Source: Lachnospiraceae bacterium (GTDB lineage Bacteria > Bacillota_A > Clostridia > Lachnospirales > Lachnospiraceae). From it: a stretch of 33,082 bases of DNA. Shown one piece after another: positions 8,923-16,979 of this stretch. The first letter of the stretch is position 1, and each line of letters starts with the position of its first letter. The stretch lies in assembly GCA_024691045.1 (NCBI GenBank), contig JAILOC010000162.1:1-33082 (forward strand), read 5' to 3'. The translations under genes and the position numbers were made by a program. The notes under the pieces are model-generated. The model searched no databases, was not told the DNA's origin, and worked only from the letters and a program-made list of their open reading frames with translations.

Positions 8923-8935
8923 TTAAATCTACCTG

Positions 8936-10036
8936 TCAATATTCGTTCTTCTTCATGTACTTCATGTACTTTACTACCATGAGCGCGATCTTGAATGTGA
9001 TGGCATCGTCGAATACCCTCAGATCAAGGCCCGTGGTCTTCTGGATCTTGTCGAGTCTGTAGACGAGAGTGTTCCTGTGGATGAACAGCTGTCTCGAAGT
9101 CTCGGATACATTGAGCGAGTTCTCGAAGAACTTGTCGATGGTGGGAAGGATCTCATCATCGAACTCGTCAATATCCTTGCCGTCGAAGATCTCCTTGATG
9201 AACAGTCTGCATAAGGGGATGGGAAGCTGATAGATAAGTCTTCCGATCCCGAGTCCGCTGTAAGAGATGATCTCTCTTTCCTCAAAGAAGATCCTGCCTA
9301 CATCGGCTGCCATTCTGGCTTCCTTGTAGGAACGGCTTACTTCCTTTATCTCGGAAGCTACGCTTCCGTATGCGATCTTGATGCCGACCGCTCCGGCTTC
9401 GGCAAGAGCATTCCTGAGACCTGCGGTGGTCTCTTCGATCTCCGCTTCCTGCATATCGGGTCTGGACATGGGCTGTTCGAATTCCATCACGACAACAACA
9501 TCCGTCTCATCGACAGCGGTGACGAAATCCCTGGGTCTGGATAAACAGAAGGTTCTGACAGTCTCAAGTATATTGATGTCCTTGGTATTGGAAGCCTCGG
9601 TAAGGATGACAACCCTGGGAACATCATTTGCGATATGGAGCTTCTTGGATCTGCTGTAGATATCTACGAGCAGAAGGTTATCAAGAAGAAGATTCTTGAA
9701 GAAATTGTCCTTGTCGAATCTCTCCCTGTATGCAACGGATAAGCTCTGCACCTGGAAAGCCGCCATCTTGCCGAGGGTATATACATCCTCTCCGGCACCG
9801 GCAACAGCCAGTACATATTCCAGGGTCTGATCGTCATAGATCTTGAAATACTGGTTGCCCTTGATCTCCTGGGAATCCGCTCCCGAAGATGCAAATTCAA
9901 CGGCATCCTTGGAAAGACCCGCAATATCCCCGGTGGATACCACACATCTGCCCTCGGGATCCGTGATGGCAAGATCGACCCTTGCGATCTGCTTTAATCC
10001 GTCTAATGTAGCCTGAAGTATTTGATTAGATATCAT
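8936..10036 (-). CDS. CdaR/PucR-family transcriptional regulator (sugar-diacid recognition type)
   Basis: This 366-residue predicted regulator has an N-terminal putative sugar-diacid recognition domain (about 1-135, starting ISNQILQATLDGL), a GGDEF-like middle region (about 140-290), and a C-terminal PucR-type helix-turn-helix (about 310-360) with the marks LNVSETSRQLFIHRNTLVYR and LDKIQKTTGLD. E. coli CdaR senses glycerate or glucarate, but no diacid catabolic genes are here. Instead the gene lies 13 bases upstream of ftsE, so it may act on the division operon or itself. A GGAG site stands seven bases before the start codon. Confidence 0.87.
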   Translation of the reverse strand: MISNQILQATLDGLKQIARVDLAITDPEGRCVVSTGDIAGLSKDAVEFASSGADSQEIKGNQYFKIYDDQTLEYVLAVAGAGEDVYTLGKMAAFQVQSLSVAYRERFDKDNFFKNLLLDNLLLVDIYSRSKKLHIANDVPRVVILTEASNTKDINILETVRTFCLSRPRDFVTAVDETDVVVVMEFEQPMSRPDMQEAEIEETTAGLRNALAEAGAVGIKIAYGSVASEIKEVSRSYKEARMAADVGRIFFEEREIISYSGLGIGRLIYQLPIPLCRLFIKEIFDGKDIDEFDDEILPTIDKFFENSLNVSETSRQLFIHRNTLVYRLDKIQKTTGLDLRVFDDAITFKIALMVVKYMKYMKKNEY

Positions 10037-10105
10037 AAATTACTCCGTCAAAAACTATGAAACTGTTACAAAACCTGCGTTGAGGTCTATAAAACTCCAA
10101 TAAAT

Positions 10106-10134
10106 AATATACACAAAAATGTACAAAAAAACAA
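10106..10134 (-). promoter_or_regulatory. Possible sigma-A promoter of the cdaR-ftsEX unit
   Basis: TTGTTT (minus strand, 10129-10134), a 17-base spacer and TATATT (10106-10111) lie about 70 bases upstream of the regulator's start in AT-rich DNA. It is the only reasonable promoter I found for the five-gene unit. Confidence 0.4.
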
Positions 10135-10156
10135 GAATTATATAGCAAAAATTAGC

Positions 10157-10188
10157 AAAAAATACCACCCCGGATTCACCGGGGTGGT
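10157..10188 (-). terminator. Terminator of the yjfB-like gene
   Basis: The minus strand has a perfect 10-bp stem (10164-10173 with 10179-10188, five-base loop) followed by an ATTTTTT run (10157-10163). It lies just past the yjfB-like gene and insulates the cdaR promoter. Confidence 0.9.
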
Positions 10189-10206
10189 TATCATATTTTC
10201 TTAAGA

Positions 10207-10404
10207 TCACACGGAAATATCGATATTTCCGCCTACGGAAGGATTTACGCTCCTCTCCATTGCCGCGGAATCAAGAAGCTCGACCATTCCCTGCCCCATA
10301 TCCCTGCCGGTATCGATGGCCTTGGCAAGAATTGCGGTGCTTATGTCGGTCATTGTGGTGGCCTGTTTGAAATTGACGGCCATATTAACAAGGCCCATAT
10401 CCAT
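10207..10404 (-). CDS. Small YjfB-family putative motility protein
   Basis: This 65-residue protein resembles the YjfB family, called putative motility proteins because the B. subtilis gene is in the motility regulon. It begins MDMGLVNMAVNFKQA and includes ISTAILAKAIDTGRDMGQGMVELL; it has no signal peptide or membrane helix. The start at 10404 is favoured over the longer frame to 10479 because GGGGGAG lies about seven bases upstream and the promoter -35 box would otherwise be inside the gene. The gene is monocistronic, with its own sigma-A promoter and terminator. I see no sigma-28-type flagellar promoter, and no flagellar genes are present. Molecular function is unknown. Confidence 0.75.
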   Translation of the reverse strand: MDMGLVNMAVNFKQATTMTDISTAILAKAIDTGRDMGQGMVELLDSAAMERSVNPSVGGNIDISV

Positions 10405-10450
10405 ATGCTGCTCCCCCGGGAGTAAGAACTCATTCCCTCTAAGTGCATAT

Positions 10451-10479
10451 ATTATACAGCTTATGTAAACAGATATCAA
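10451..10479 (-). promoter_or_regulatory. Sigma-A promoter of the yjfB-like gene
   Basis: TTGATA (minus strand, 10474-10479), a 17-base spacer and a perfect TATAAT (10451-10456). The transcript would start near 10444, about 40 bases before the ATG. Confidence 0.82.
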
Positions 10480-10504
10480 GCAGACAGAAGGGCGGGTACG
10501 GTGA

Positions 10505-10533
10505 TGAAACAGGGGGACAGTTCTGCTGTTTCA
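10505..10533. repeat. Palindromic dispersed element, copy A (after cvfB)
   Basis: TGAAACAG (10505-10512) and CTGTTTCA (10526-10533) form a perfect 8-bp stem around the 13-base loop GGGGACAGTTCTG. A second copy, matching at 11 of 13 loop bases and in the stem, is at 27029-27057. Copy A lies three bases past the cvfB stop codon. No T-run follows on the cvfB strand, so it is not a simple intrinsic terminator. It looks like a member of a REP-like dispersed palindrome family. Confidence 0.75.
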
Positions 10534-10536
10534 GTT

Positions 10537-11388
10537 TTATCTCAGGCTTATGGTCCCGTCACCTATGGTGATCTTATCCTCTTTGAGAAGCTTTCCCACG
10601 GCGCGTTTGAATTCATTCTTGCTCATGCCGGTCTTCTCACGGATAAGCTCGGGATCGCTCTTATCGTAAAAGCCGATCCTGCCGCCGGAGCTCTTTATCA
10701 TCTCAAAGATCTTCTCAGCGTCTTCATTTCTCTGGACATAGCCCTTGTCACGGACCGCAAGTTCCAGCCTGCCGTCTTCAAGGACTCTTGCTACCCTCGC
10801 GGTGATCCTGCTTCCTGCGACTATCTTCTCAGCCGCTCCGAACATCTCCTTTTTGGGGATAAGAGCCGAATACTTATCATCAACGGCAACAAATGCTCCG
10901 AAATTCTCACTTATAAGATAGACCGTTCCGACAACCGTGTCATCTTTCTTGTACCCGGATCTGTCCTCAAGGCTTTTATAGACATCCATCTTTGCACAGA
11001 GTCTGTCGGATTTATCCGCATACATTGTGACAAGGATCTCATCACCCTCCTGCACCCTGTATGTCTGCTGTGCATAAGGAAGAAACAGGTCCTTTTCGAG
11101 CCCCCAGTCAAGGAACGCGCCTATCTTGGTCACCTGAAGCACCCTGAGCCTTGCAAGCGAGCCGATGGTGAGCCGGGGTGTTTCAAGAGTTGCGATCTGC
11201 CTGTCCTCGGAATCGCGGTACACAAATACATCGAGCTCGCTTCCGATGTTAACGCCCTCGGGAACTCTCGATGCGGGCAAAAGAACCCTCTCCTCGGCCT
11301 TGTCTCCCTGACCCTCTTCCGCCAGGTAGATGCCGAACTCAACCTTCTTTACCACTTTTAATTTCTGTCTGTAACCGGTTTTTATCAT
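10537..11388 (-). CDS. CvfB/YitL-family S1-type RNA-binding protein
   Basis: This 283-residue predicted RNA-binding protein has three S1-like segments (about 5-60, 72-130 and 145-205) and a winged-helix domain at the C-terminus (about 225-283). The last part shows GRIGFYDKSDPELIREKTGM then KNEFKRAVGKLLKEDKI, typical of CvfB (conserved virulence factor B of Staphylococcus). Members bind RNA and affect expression of virulence or metabolic genes. It is the third gene of the CPBP-thioesterase-cvfB unit, with a 4-base ATGA overlap to the thioesterase stop. A palindromic repeat follows its stop codon. Confidence 0.88.
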   Translation of the reverse strand: MIKTGYRQKLKVVKKVEFGIYLAEEGQGDKAEERVLLPASRVPEGVNIGSELDVFVYRDSEDRQIATLETPRLTIGSLARLRVLQVTKIGAFLDWGLEKDLFLPYAQQTYRVQEGDEILVTMYADKSDRLCAKMDVYKSLEDRSGYKKDDTVVGTVYLISENFGAFVAVDDKYSALIPKKEMFGAAEKIVAGSRITARVARVLEDGRLELAVRDKGYVQRNEDAEKIFEMIKSSGGRIGFYDKSDPELIREKTGMSKNEFKRAVGKLLKEDKITIGDGTISLR

Positions 11389-12086
11389 TTGAATTCCATT
11401 ACGGCATAGGGTGCGCCGTCTCCGTTTTCAAGAGAAACTATGTAACCGTCTTCTCCTAGATCGAATACTCTCGGGTATATCGTATCACCCAGAAACGCCT
11501 GTGCAAGATACTGTGCCCTGAAGCCTGTCCTTGCCCTTCCTCCAGGAACATACGAAGCTGCTATCTGGACGAACTTGCCGTTGTTCACATGGTGGTTTGC
11601 ATCAAGGTGTATCGCCTCGATCGTCATGGGTCTTTCCTGGACTCCTCCCTCGGGAACGTGGATCTTGCGGACGATCCTTCCCATAGGAAGCGCTTCTTCG
11701 ATCTCATACCTGTCCAGCATATCCTGAGTCAGGGGGACGGGCTTAAACTTTTCCGTATCAAGAAGTGCCCAGACGGTATATGCCCTTACTATGATGTCTT
11801 CCCCGGAGCGGATGCCGAAGCATCTCTTTCCGACAAAGCTGTTGAAATCAACAGGGAACGTAAATACCTTGACCTTCTCGCAGAGTCTGGGAAGACGGTC
11901 TATTTCGACCTGCCAGCTGTTGAGAACCCAGAAAACCTTCTTTTCCCTGCAATAATCCAGTCCCAGTCCGAGATCTTCCGACTGAAAGGTCGAGCTGTCC
12001 TGCAAAATATCTATAAGTGCGGGGATGCTGAGATTCTCCTGTTCATCCACCTGGCTGTATCCGATACGGATGTCATATTCGTACAT
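11385..12086 (-). CDS. Acyl-ACP thioesterase (FatA/FatB-type, double hot-dog)
   Basis: This cytosolic enzyme of 233 residues should release fatty acids from acyl-carrier protein. The N-terminal hot-dog half contains SQVDEQENLSIPALIDILQD and VFWVLNSWQVEIDR. The C-terminal half carries the active-site motif DANHHVNNGKFVQ (about 167-179), with the Asp, His and Asn residues of the family. Length matches bacterial acyl-ACP thioesterases of gut Firmicutes. An upstream GAGGA site lies about seven bases from the ATG. It follows the CPBP gene by ten bases and overlaps cvfB by four. Confidence 0.92.
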   Translation of the reverse strand: MYEYDIRIGYSQVDEQENLSIPALIDILQDSSTFQSEDLGLGLDYCREKKVFWVLNSWQVEIDRLPRLCEKVKVFTFPVDFNSFVGKRCFGIRSGEDIIVRAYTVWALLDTEKFKPVPLTQDMLDRYEIEEALPMGRIVRKIHVPEGGVQERPMTIEAIHLDANHHVNNGKFVQIAASYVPGGRARTGFRAQYLAQAFLGDTIYPRVFDLGEDGYIVSLENGDGAPYAVMEFK

Positions 12087-12096
12087 TATTTATTCC

Positions 12097-13248
12097 TCAA
12101 GCAAACATATTTAAAAGGATCTCTGCTATTCCGGAAAGAATGAACAGGATCATTCCGACATTGATGATAACGGTACCGAATCTCCTGCCCTTCGGTATCG
12201 TAAACCGTCCGGGCCTGAAATTGATCTTGCCCGTTGCAAGCAGGACTATAAGCAGGATCATTCCGATCACCATAACTCCAATCACACTCATGGCGTACAG
12301 GCCGTAGATCATGAATGAATCGATATTCTTCTCAACATACTCGGCCAAAAGTTCGTCATCTCCGGTCGAAATGACTTCCCGGATCCCGTCGAGATCAGTT
12401 GCATTAAGTGCTAGCAGCGGGACTATGCTTCCTATGAAATTAAGGACAATATGGTACACGATCGTAATCGTGACCCTGCCGGTCCTCAGATACACATACG
12501 CCATGAAGCATCCGAGAAGGAATGCATAAACACCCTGTGTAAGGTTTCCGTGGAACAGGCCGAAAAGAAGTCCGGTCACCACGACGGTAACGCCCTCACC
12601 GTAAGGCCTTAGTCTGTCACAGAGAAGTTTTCTGAAAAGAAGCTCCTCCACAATGGGGCCGATGACGACCATGATCACGATATTGATGATCAGATCCCCG
12701 GAAAAAACAAGCTCCTGAACGTCATTGGTGGATGCCTGCGCCTGCGGAGCAAAAGCTTCTATCATAAGACCGATGTACGTCCCTATAAAGTTTCCGGTAT
12801 ACATGAGTCCCAGGGCTATGATGAGACCGACGAGAAAATGTCCGAATCCACACGGGGCTTTTTCGGGCTTTTCCGCGGTAAGCTTCTTCATCATCATAAT
12901 GCATATGGGAGCTCCCACAAGATACATCGGAAGAATGCTGGCCAGCAGCATGAACAGATAATTGTCCCAGAGACTCCTGTCGATCAGGTTAACGGCTATC
13001 GAGACGATCACCTGAACGGCAGCCGCCGCTATCGAAAAGACGAAATAGCTCATTCCTATGCCGCTGAAATGCCTTTTGGCTCCCTTTTGGTCAAAACCGA
13101 AGCGGGGCTGCCCGTAATTATATCCCTGCGGGAAATTCTGCATCATAAAGGGATCGAAGCCCGGCTGATAATACCCTCCCGGAGGGGGCATCTGGGGCTG
13201 ACCCTGTGGCGGAACCTGCTGATAAAAACGCTGATCGTTGCCGTCCAT
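12097..13248 (-). CDS. CPBP-family (CAAX protease-like/Abi) membrane protease
   Basis: This 383-residue multi-pass protein has a Pro/Gln/Tyr-rich cytosolic N-terminus (about 1-55) and about eight membrane helices. The three CPBP motifs are visible: PIVEELLFR (EExxxR), LLFGLFHGN (FxxxH) and YHIVLNFIGS (HxxxN). Bacterial members include bacteriocin-immunity and processing proteases; the substrate here is unknown. The start at 13248 has a TAGGAGAG site a few bases upstream. It heads a unit with the acyl-ACP thioesterase and cvfB. No separate promoter is clear between it and the tRNA terminator 25 bases upstream, so some read-through is possible. Confidence 0.88.
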   Translation of the reverse strand: MDGNDQRFYQQVPPQGQPQMPPPGGYYQPGFDPFMMQNFPQGYNYGQPRFGFDQKGAKRHFSGIGMSYFVFSIAAAAVQVIVSIAVNLIDRSLWDNYLFMLLASILPMYLVGAPICIMMMKKLTAEKPEKAPCGFGHFLVGLIIALGLMYTGNFIGTYIGLMIEAFAPQAQASTNDVQELVFSGDLIINIVIMVVIGPIVEELLFRKLLCDRLRPYGEGVTVVVTGLLFGLFHGNLTQGVYAFLLGCFMAYVYLRTGRVTITIVYHIVLNFIGSIVPLLALNATDLDGIREVISTGDDELLAEYVEKNIDSFMIYGLYAMSVIGVMVIGMILLIVLLATGKINFRPGRFTIPKGRRFGTVIINVGMILFILSGIAEILLNMFA

Positions 13249-13273
13249 TAACTCTCCTAAATATATAAAATAA

Positions 13274-13297
13274 GACCGAGGACTGTGTCCTCGGCCT
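13274..13297 (-). terminator. Terminator of tRNA-Gln
   Basis: On the minus strand GGCCGAGGAC pairs with GTCCTCGGTC across a three-base loop, with one G-U pair. The T-rich sequence TTATTTTATA follows. It lies five bases past the tRNA 3' end and just upstream of the CPBP gene. Confidence 0.8.
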
Positions 13298-13301
13298 CGA
13301 G

Positions 13302-13374
13302 CAGGGCTACAAGGACTCGAACCTTGAAAATGACGGAATCAGAATCCGCTGCCTTACCATTTGGCTATAGCCCT
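13302..13374 (-). tRNA. tRNA-Gln, anticodon CUG
   Basis: A full 73-base cloverleaf folds on the minus strand: a 7-bp acceptor (AGGGCTA with TAGCCCT), a D arm with GCC and GGC, an anticodon arm with loop TTCTGAT giving CTG at 13340-13342, and a T arm CAAGG-TTCGAGT-CCTTG. The discriminator base is G73 and CCA is not encoded. CUG reads CAG (Gln). The first pair is A1-U72, whereas bacterial tRNA-Gln usually has U1-A72. A strong promoter and a terminator frame it as a single-gene unit. Confidence 0.95.
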
Positions 13375-13393
13375 ATGTGCGTTACGAAAACAC

Positions 13394-13422
13394 ATTATAA
13401 TGAAAGTGTCCGCAAATTGCAA
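13394..13422 (-). promoter_or_regulatory. Sigma-A promoter of tRNA-Gln
   Basis: TTGCAA (minus strand, 13417-13422), a 17-base spacer and a perfect TATAAT (13394-13399). The predicted start point is about 13 bases before the mature tRNA. The -35 box begins just past the stop of the DUF815 gene. Confidence 0.85.
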
Positions 13423-13425
13423 GCA

Positions 13426-14730
13426 CTATTTTTCCGAAAGAAGATGATTGATAAACTGCCCCGCACATCTGCCTGAAAGACCGCCGTGGCTCATCTCCCA
13501 TCTGTCGCTCAGAAGATAGAGCTCCTTCTCATCCATCACGATGCCGTTTTTGTCCGCGAGTGCCTTGACTATGTCGTGGAAAAGCTGCCTGTCGGGCTTG
13601 TAATAGCCTATGGTAACACCGAAACGGTTTGCAAGCGAAAGCTTCTCTTCCATCGTATCGGACCTGTGGATATCGGCGTTCTGTTCCACATCATCCCTGT
13701 CCGTCCACATCTCACGCACAAGATGGCGCCTGTTTGAGGTCGCATATATAAGGATATTGTCGGGTCTCGTCTCAAGCCCGCCCTCTATGACAGCCTTCAG
13801 GAACTTATATTCAGACTCATCCTCCTCGAAGGAAAGATCATCCATATAAATAATGAACTTGTAATTTCTGTTCTTGATCTGCGAGATCAGCTGGCTCAAG
13901 AACCTGAACTGATACTTGTAGATCTCGATCATACGGAGGCCTCTGTCATAGTATTCATTGACTATAGCCTTAATGCTGGTCGATTTACCGGTTCCGCTGT
14001 CACCGAAAAGAAGAACATTATTGGCCTTCCTTCCCTCAACAAACGCCTCGGTATTCTCAATAAGCTTGGCCTTCTGGATCTCATACCCGTGAAGGTCATT
14101 AAGGACAACATGCTCCATATTCGCTACCGGCTTGAAAATGACACTGCCGTCAGGAGCATCTGCGATACGGAATGCCTTGTTGAGTCCGAACATTCCGACT
14201 CCGTAATCCATGTAAAAGTTTGTCATGATGCGGAAGAATTCATCGGAATTCCCCGCCTTCGAAAGCTTATCGGAAAGAGCCCTCACCTTCTCGCTGACGC
14301 TTCCGTTATACATAAGGGAAGGCTTTTCTATCGCCTTGTAATCCGTTATGCAGCTGAATACATCCGTCTGAAGGAGCTCCTCGATCCAGGAAAAATCATA
14401 ATGAAACAGTTCGATGAAAGCAGTGAAATCACTCTTTGCGAAATGATTGACCGTTCCTTCGCTTCCTCCGGTCTTTTCCGCTGTGAGGGTAAAGGGATTC
14501 TCGGCGTTGACAAGAAGATATGTCAGATAGTTCTGCCAGAGGTTTCCGTCAAAATTATAATCTGTGGATATGACCAGGATCTTCTTGATCTGGGCATACA
14601 CATGCGAGGTAACCTCGCCGAGATCATATTCGCCCGCACGAAGAGTCCTGCAGACTTCGGCAAGCTGCATCAGAACGGAATCTTCGGGAAGTCCCCCATA
14701 TATAAGGAATCTGGACGTGATCCTATCCAT
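13426..14730 (-). CDS. DUF815-family AAA+-type ATPase
   Basis: This 434-residue protein has an N-terminal helical half (about 1-200) of no known function and a C-terminal P-loop domain. Walker A is FGDSGTGKSTS, Walker B is FIIYMDDLSFEEDE, and a sensor-like IYATSNRRHLVREMW follows. These match the DUF815 (PF05673) family of uncharacterised ATPases. It starts six bases after the glnN stop, with a GAGG ending inside glnN, so it is probably co-transcribed and coupled. The role is unknown; the tie to nitrogen metabolism rests only on position. Confidence 0.85.
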   Translation of the reverse strand: MDRITSRFLIYGGLPEDSVLMQLAEVCRTLRAGEYDLGEVTSHVYAQIKKILVISTDYNFDGNLWQNYLTYLLVNAENPFTLTAEKTGGSEGTVNHFAKSDFTAFIELFHYDFSWIEELLQTDVFSCITDYKAIEKPSLMYNGSVSEKVRALSDKLSKAGNSDEFFRIMTNFYMDYGVGMFGLNKAFRIADAPDGSVIFKPVANMEHVVLNDLHGYEIQKAKLIENTEAFVEGRKANNVLLFGDSGTGKSTSIKAIVNEYYDRGLRMIEIYKYQFRFLSQLISQIKNRNYKFIIYMDDLSFEEDESEYKFLKAVIEGGLETRPDNILIYATSNRRHLVREMWTDRDDVEQNADIHRSDTMEEKLSLANRFGVTIGYYKPDRQLFHDIVKALADKNGIVMDEKELYLLSDRWEMSHGGLSGRCAGQFINHLLSEK

Positions 14731-14736
14731 AAACTT

Positions 14737-16863
14737 TTATACCTCAAACATCAGATCTTCATAAGTGGGAACGGGCCACATTCTCTTATCAACGATCATC
14801 TCGAGTTTATCAACGGGAGTTCTGAGAAGTGCCATTGCCGGAACAACCTGATCCCTGTAGAAGACGGCCTGATCCTTGCCGAAGTTCATAGCCTTGGCTT
14901 CTCCGGCGATCCTCTCAAGATTCTCAACGGAATCGAGTGTCTCGGCAAGAAGTGCGGATACCTCGGAAAGTATTCTGGATACCGCTGCGGGATCGGAGCC
15001 TGCCGCCTTTACATTGTTGATCGTCTCGGCCAGCGTGCGCTCATACTTGACCACTGCAGGGATGTAGAGCTTTCTTGCCATTCCGGTCATGGTATTTGCT
15101 TCAATATTTATGCTCTTTGAATAAGTCTCGTAAACGATCTCCTCACGGGACTCAAGCTCAACCTTCGTATAGATTCCGAATCTTTCAAAAAGGGCAACGC
15201 TCTTATCGGTGGTAAGTGCGCTTGCGGCATCAACCATTGTCTTAATATTGGGAAGTCCGCGCTTTTCCGCCTCTTTTACCCAGTTCTCGGAATATCCGTT
15301 TCCGGAGAAGATGATCCTTACATGCTCGGCAAGATATTTCTTGATGAGGTCATGGCATGCGAGTTCGAAATTATCGGCCTTCTCAAGCTCATCCGCAGCA
15401 TCACAGAAGCTTTCCGCAACAATGGTGTTGATCGCGGTGTTGGCATCGGCAATGGAATCCGAGCTTCCCACCATACGGAACTCGAATTTGTTGCCGGTAA
15501 ATGCAAAGGGTGAAGTACGGTTTCTGTCGGTGGCATCCTTCTCGATATCGGAAAGGGTGGATACGCCGGTTATGAGCTTTCCGCCATGGATGGAGTGGTC
15601 GGCTGCACCGGTCTCTATCAGCTGCTTTACGACATCCTCAAGCTGTTCCCCGAGGAATACGCTGATGATGGCGGGCGGCGCCTCATCCGCACCGAGTCTG
15701 TGCTCGTTTCCCACATTTGCGGCGCTCTGTCTGAGCAGATCCGCATGCTCGTCCACAGCCTTGAGGATGCAGGCAAGAACAAGAAGGAACTGGACATTCG
15801 CCTCGGGCGTATAACCGGGATCGAGCAGGTTGACACCCGTGTCGGTTGTAAGTGACCAGTTATTATGCTTGCCGCTTCCGTTTACACAGCTGTAGGGCTT
15901 TTCGTTAAGGAGACAGTGAAGGCCTCTGCGCTCCGCAACCTTCTTCATGGTTTCCATTATTATCTGGTTGTGATCCACCGCGATATTTGCGGTCTCATAT
16001 ATGGGAGCAAGCTCGTGCTGTGCGGGAGCAACCTCGTTATGCTGGGTCTTGGCGGTGACGCCGAGCTTCCAGAGTTCGAGATTGAGGTCCTTCATGAATG
16101 CTCCGATCCTCTCCCTGATAGCGCCGAAATAGTGATCGTCCATCTCCTGACCCTTGGGTGCCGGTGCACCGAAGAGAGTCCTTCCGGCAAATACCATATC
16201 GGGACGCTTTAAGTACTTAGCTCTGTCGACAAGAAAATACTCCTGCTCGGGTCCTACCGAAGGAGTTACCTTGGTCGCTTTTTTATCACCGAAAAGTCTA
16301 ACGATACGGAGAGCCTGTTCAGAAACTGCCTCCATCGAACGAAGGAGAGGTGTCTTTTTATCAAGAGCCTCACCCGTGTAGGAGCAGAATGCGGTGGGGA
16401 TGCAGAGGATGACGCCGGTTGCGTCTTCCTTAAGGAATGCGGGGGAGGTGATATCCCATACCGTATATCCTCTTGCCTCAAAGGTTGCCCTGAGTCCGCC
16501 CGAAGGGAATGATGAAGCATCGGGTTCGCCCTTGATGAGCTCTTTTCCGGAAAATTCCATGATCATCCTTCCCATATTGTCGGGATGGGTGACAAATGAA
16601 TCGTGCTTCTCTGCGGTAATACCGGTGAGGGGATGAAACCAGTGGGTATAGTGGGTCGCACCGTTTTCGACTGCCCAGTCCTTCATTGCTCCGGCAACGA
16701 TATCTGCGGACTTTCTCGAAAGCTCGCCGCCTTTTTGCATTACGCCGACGACCTCTTTATATACTCCTTCGGGAAGTCTTTCCTTCATTTTGCCGAGGGT
16801 GAAGACTTTCGATCCGAAGATCTCCTCGATATTTACATTTTCACAGCATGCATTTTCCGACAT
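14737..16863 (-). CDS. glnN: Glutamine synthetase, type III
   Basis: This large (708-residue) cytosolic enzyme forms glutamine from glutamate, ammonia and ATP. It matches GSIII in length and motifs: [12 protein letters not shown] and [20 protein letters not shown] near the N-terminus, then [11 protein letters not shown] (metal-binding Glu), [28 protein letters not shown], and [20 protein letters not shown]. The C-terminal [17 protein letters not shown] region is also typical. AAAGGAG lies eight bases before the ATG. It heads a two-gene unit with the DUF815 ATPase. A poor promoter candidate (TTGAAA, 15-base spacer, TATAAA, at 16916-16942) lies upstream; I found no T-box or glutamine riboswitch. 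Confidence 0.97.
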   Translation of the reverse strand: MSENACCENVNIEEIFGSKVFTLGKMKERLPEGVYKEVVGVMQKGGELSRKSADIVAGAMKDWAVENGATHYTHWFHPLTGITAEKHDSFVTHPDNMGRMIMEFSGKELIKGEPDASSFPSGGLRATFEARGYTVWDITSPAFLKEDATGVILCIPTAFCSYTGEALDKKTPLLRSMEAVSEQALRIVRLFGDKKATKVTPSVGPEQEYFLVDRAKYLKRPDMVFAGRTLFGAPAPKGQEMDDHYFGAIRERIGAFMKDLNLELWKLGVTAKTQHNEVAPAQHELAPIYETANIAVDHNQIIMETMKKVAERRGLHCLLNEKPYSCVNGSGKHNNWSLTTDTGVNLLDPGYTPEANVQFLLVLACILKAVDEHADLLRQSAANVGNEHRLGADEAPPAIISVFLGEQLEDVVKQLIETGAADHSIHGGKLITGVSTLSDIEKDATDRNRTSPFAFTGNKFEFRMVGSSDSIADANTAINTIVAESFCDAADELEKADNFELACHDLIKKYLAEHVRIIFSGNGYSENWVKEAEKRGLPNIKTMVDAASALTTDKSVALFERFGIYTKVELESREEIVYETYSKSINIEANTMTGMARKLYIPAVVKYERTLAETINNVKAAGSDPAAVSRILSEVSALLAETLDSVENLERIAGEAKAMNFGKDQAVFYRDQVVPAMALLRTPVDKLEMIVDKRMWPVPTYEDLMFEV

Positions 16864-16979
16864 CAGGATAACTCCTTTGAAAATATGATTTTCTATACGT
16901 GCATATCAGTAACAGTTTATACATTTATGCCCGATTTTTCAATTATTCTTTTGCCTGCGGAAGGTGCCCTATTCTGCCG

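Noticed and set aside
10501..11361. Long plus-strand ORF opposite cvfB
   Set aside because: It is a shadow of cvfB; its first residues come from the palindromic repeat, and it shows no recognisable domain.
14089..15120. Long plus-strand ORF of 343 residues opposite DUF815 and glnN
   Set aside because: It crosses two well-supported minus-strand genes and has no family resemblance or ribosome site.
16864..16979. T-box or glutamine riboswitch before glnN
   Set aside because: No specifier loop, T-box sequence or terminator/antiterminator pair is visible in the 116-base gap.
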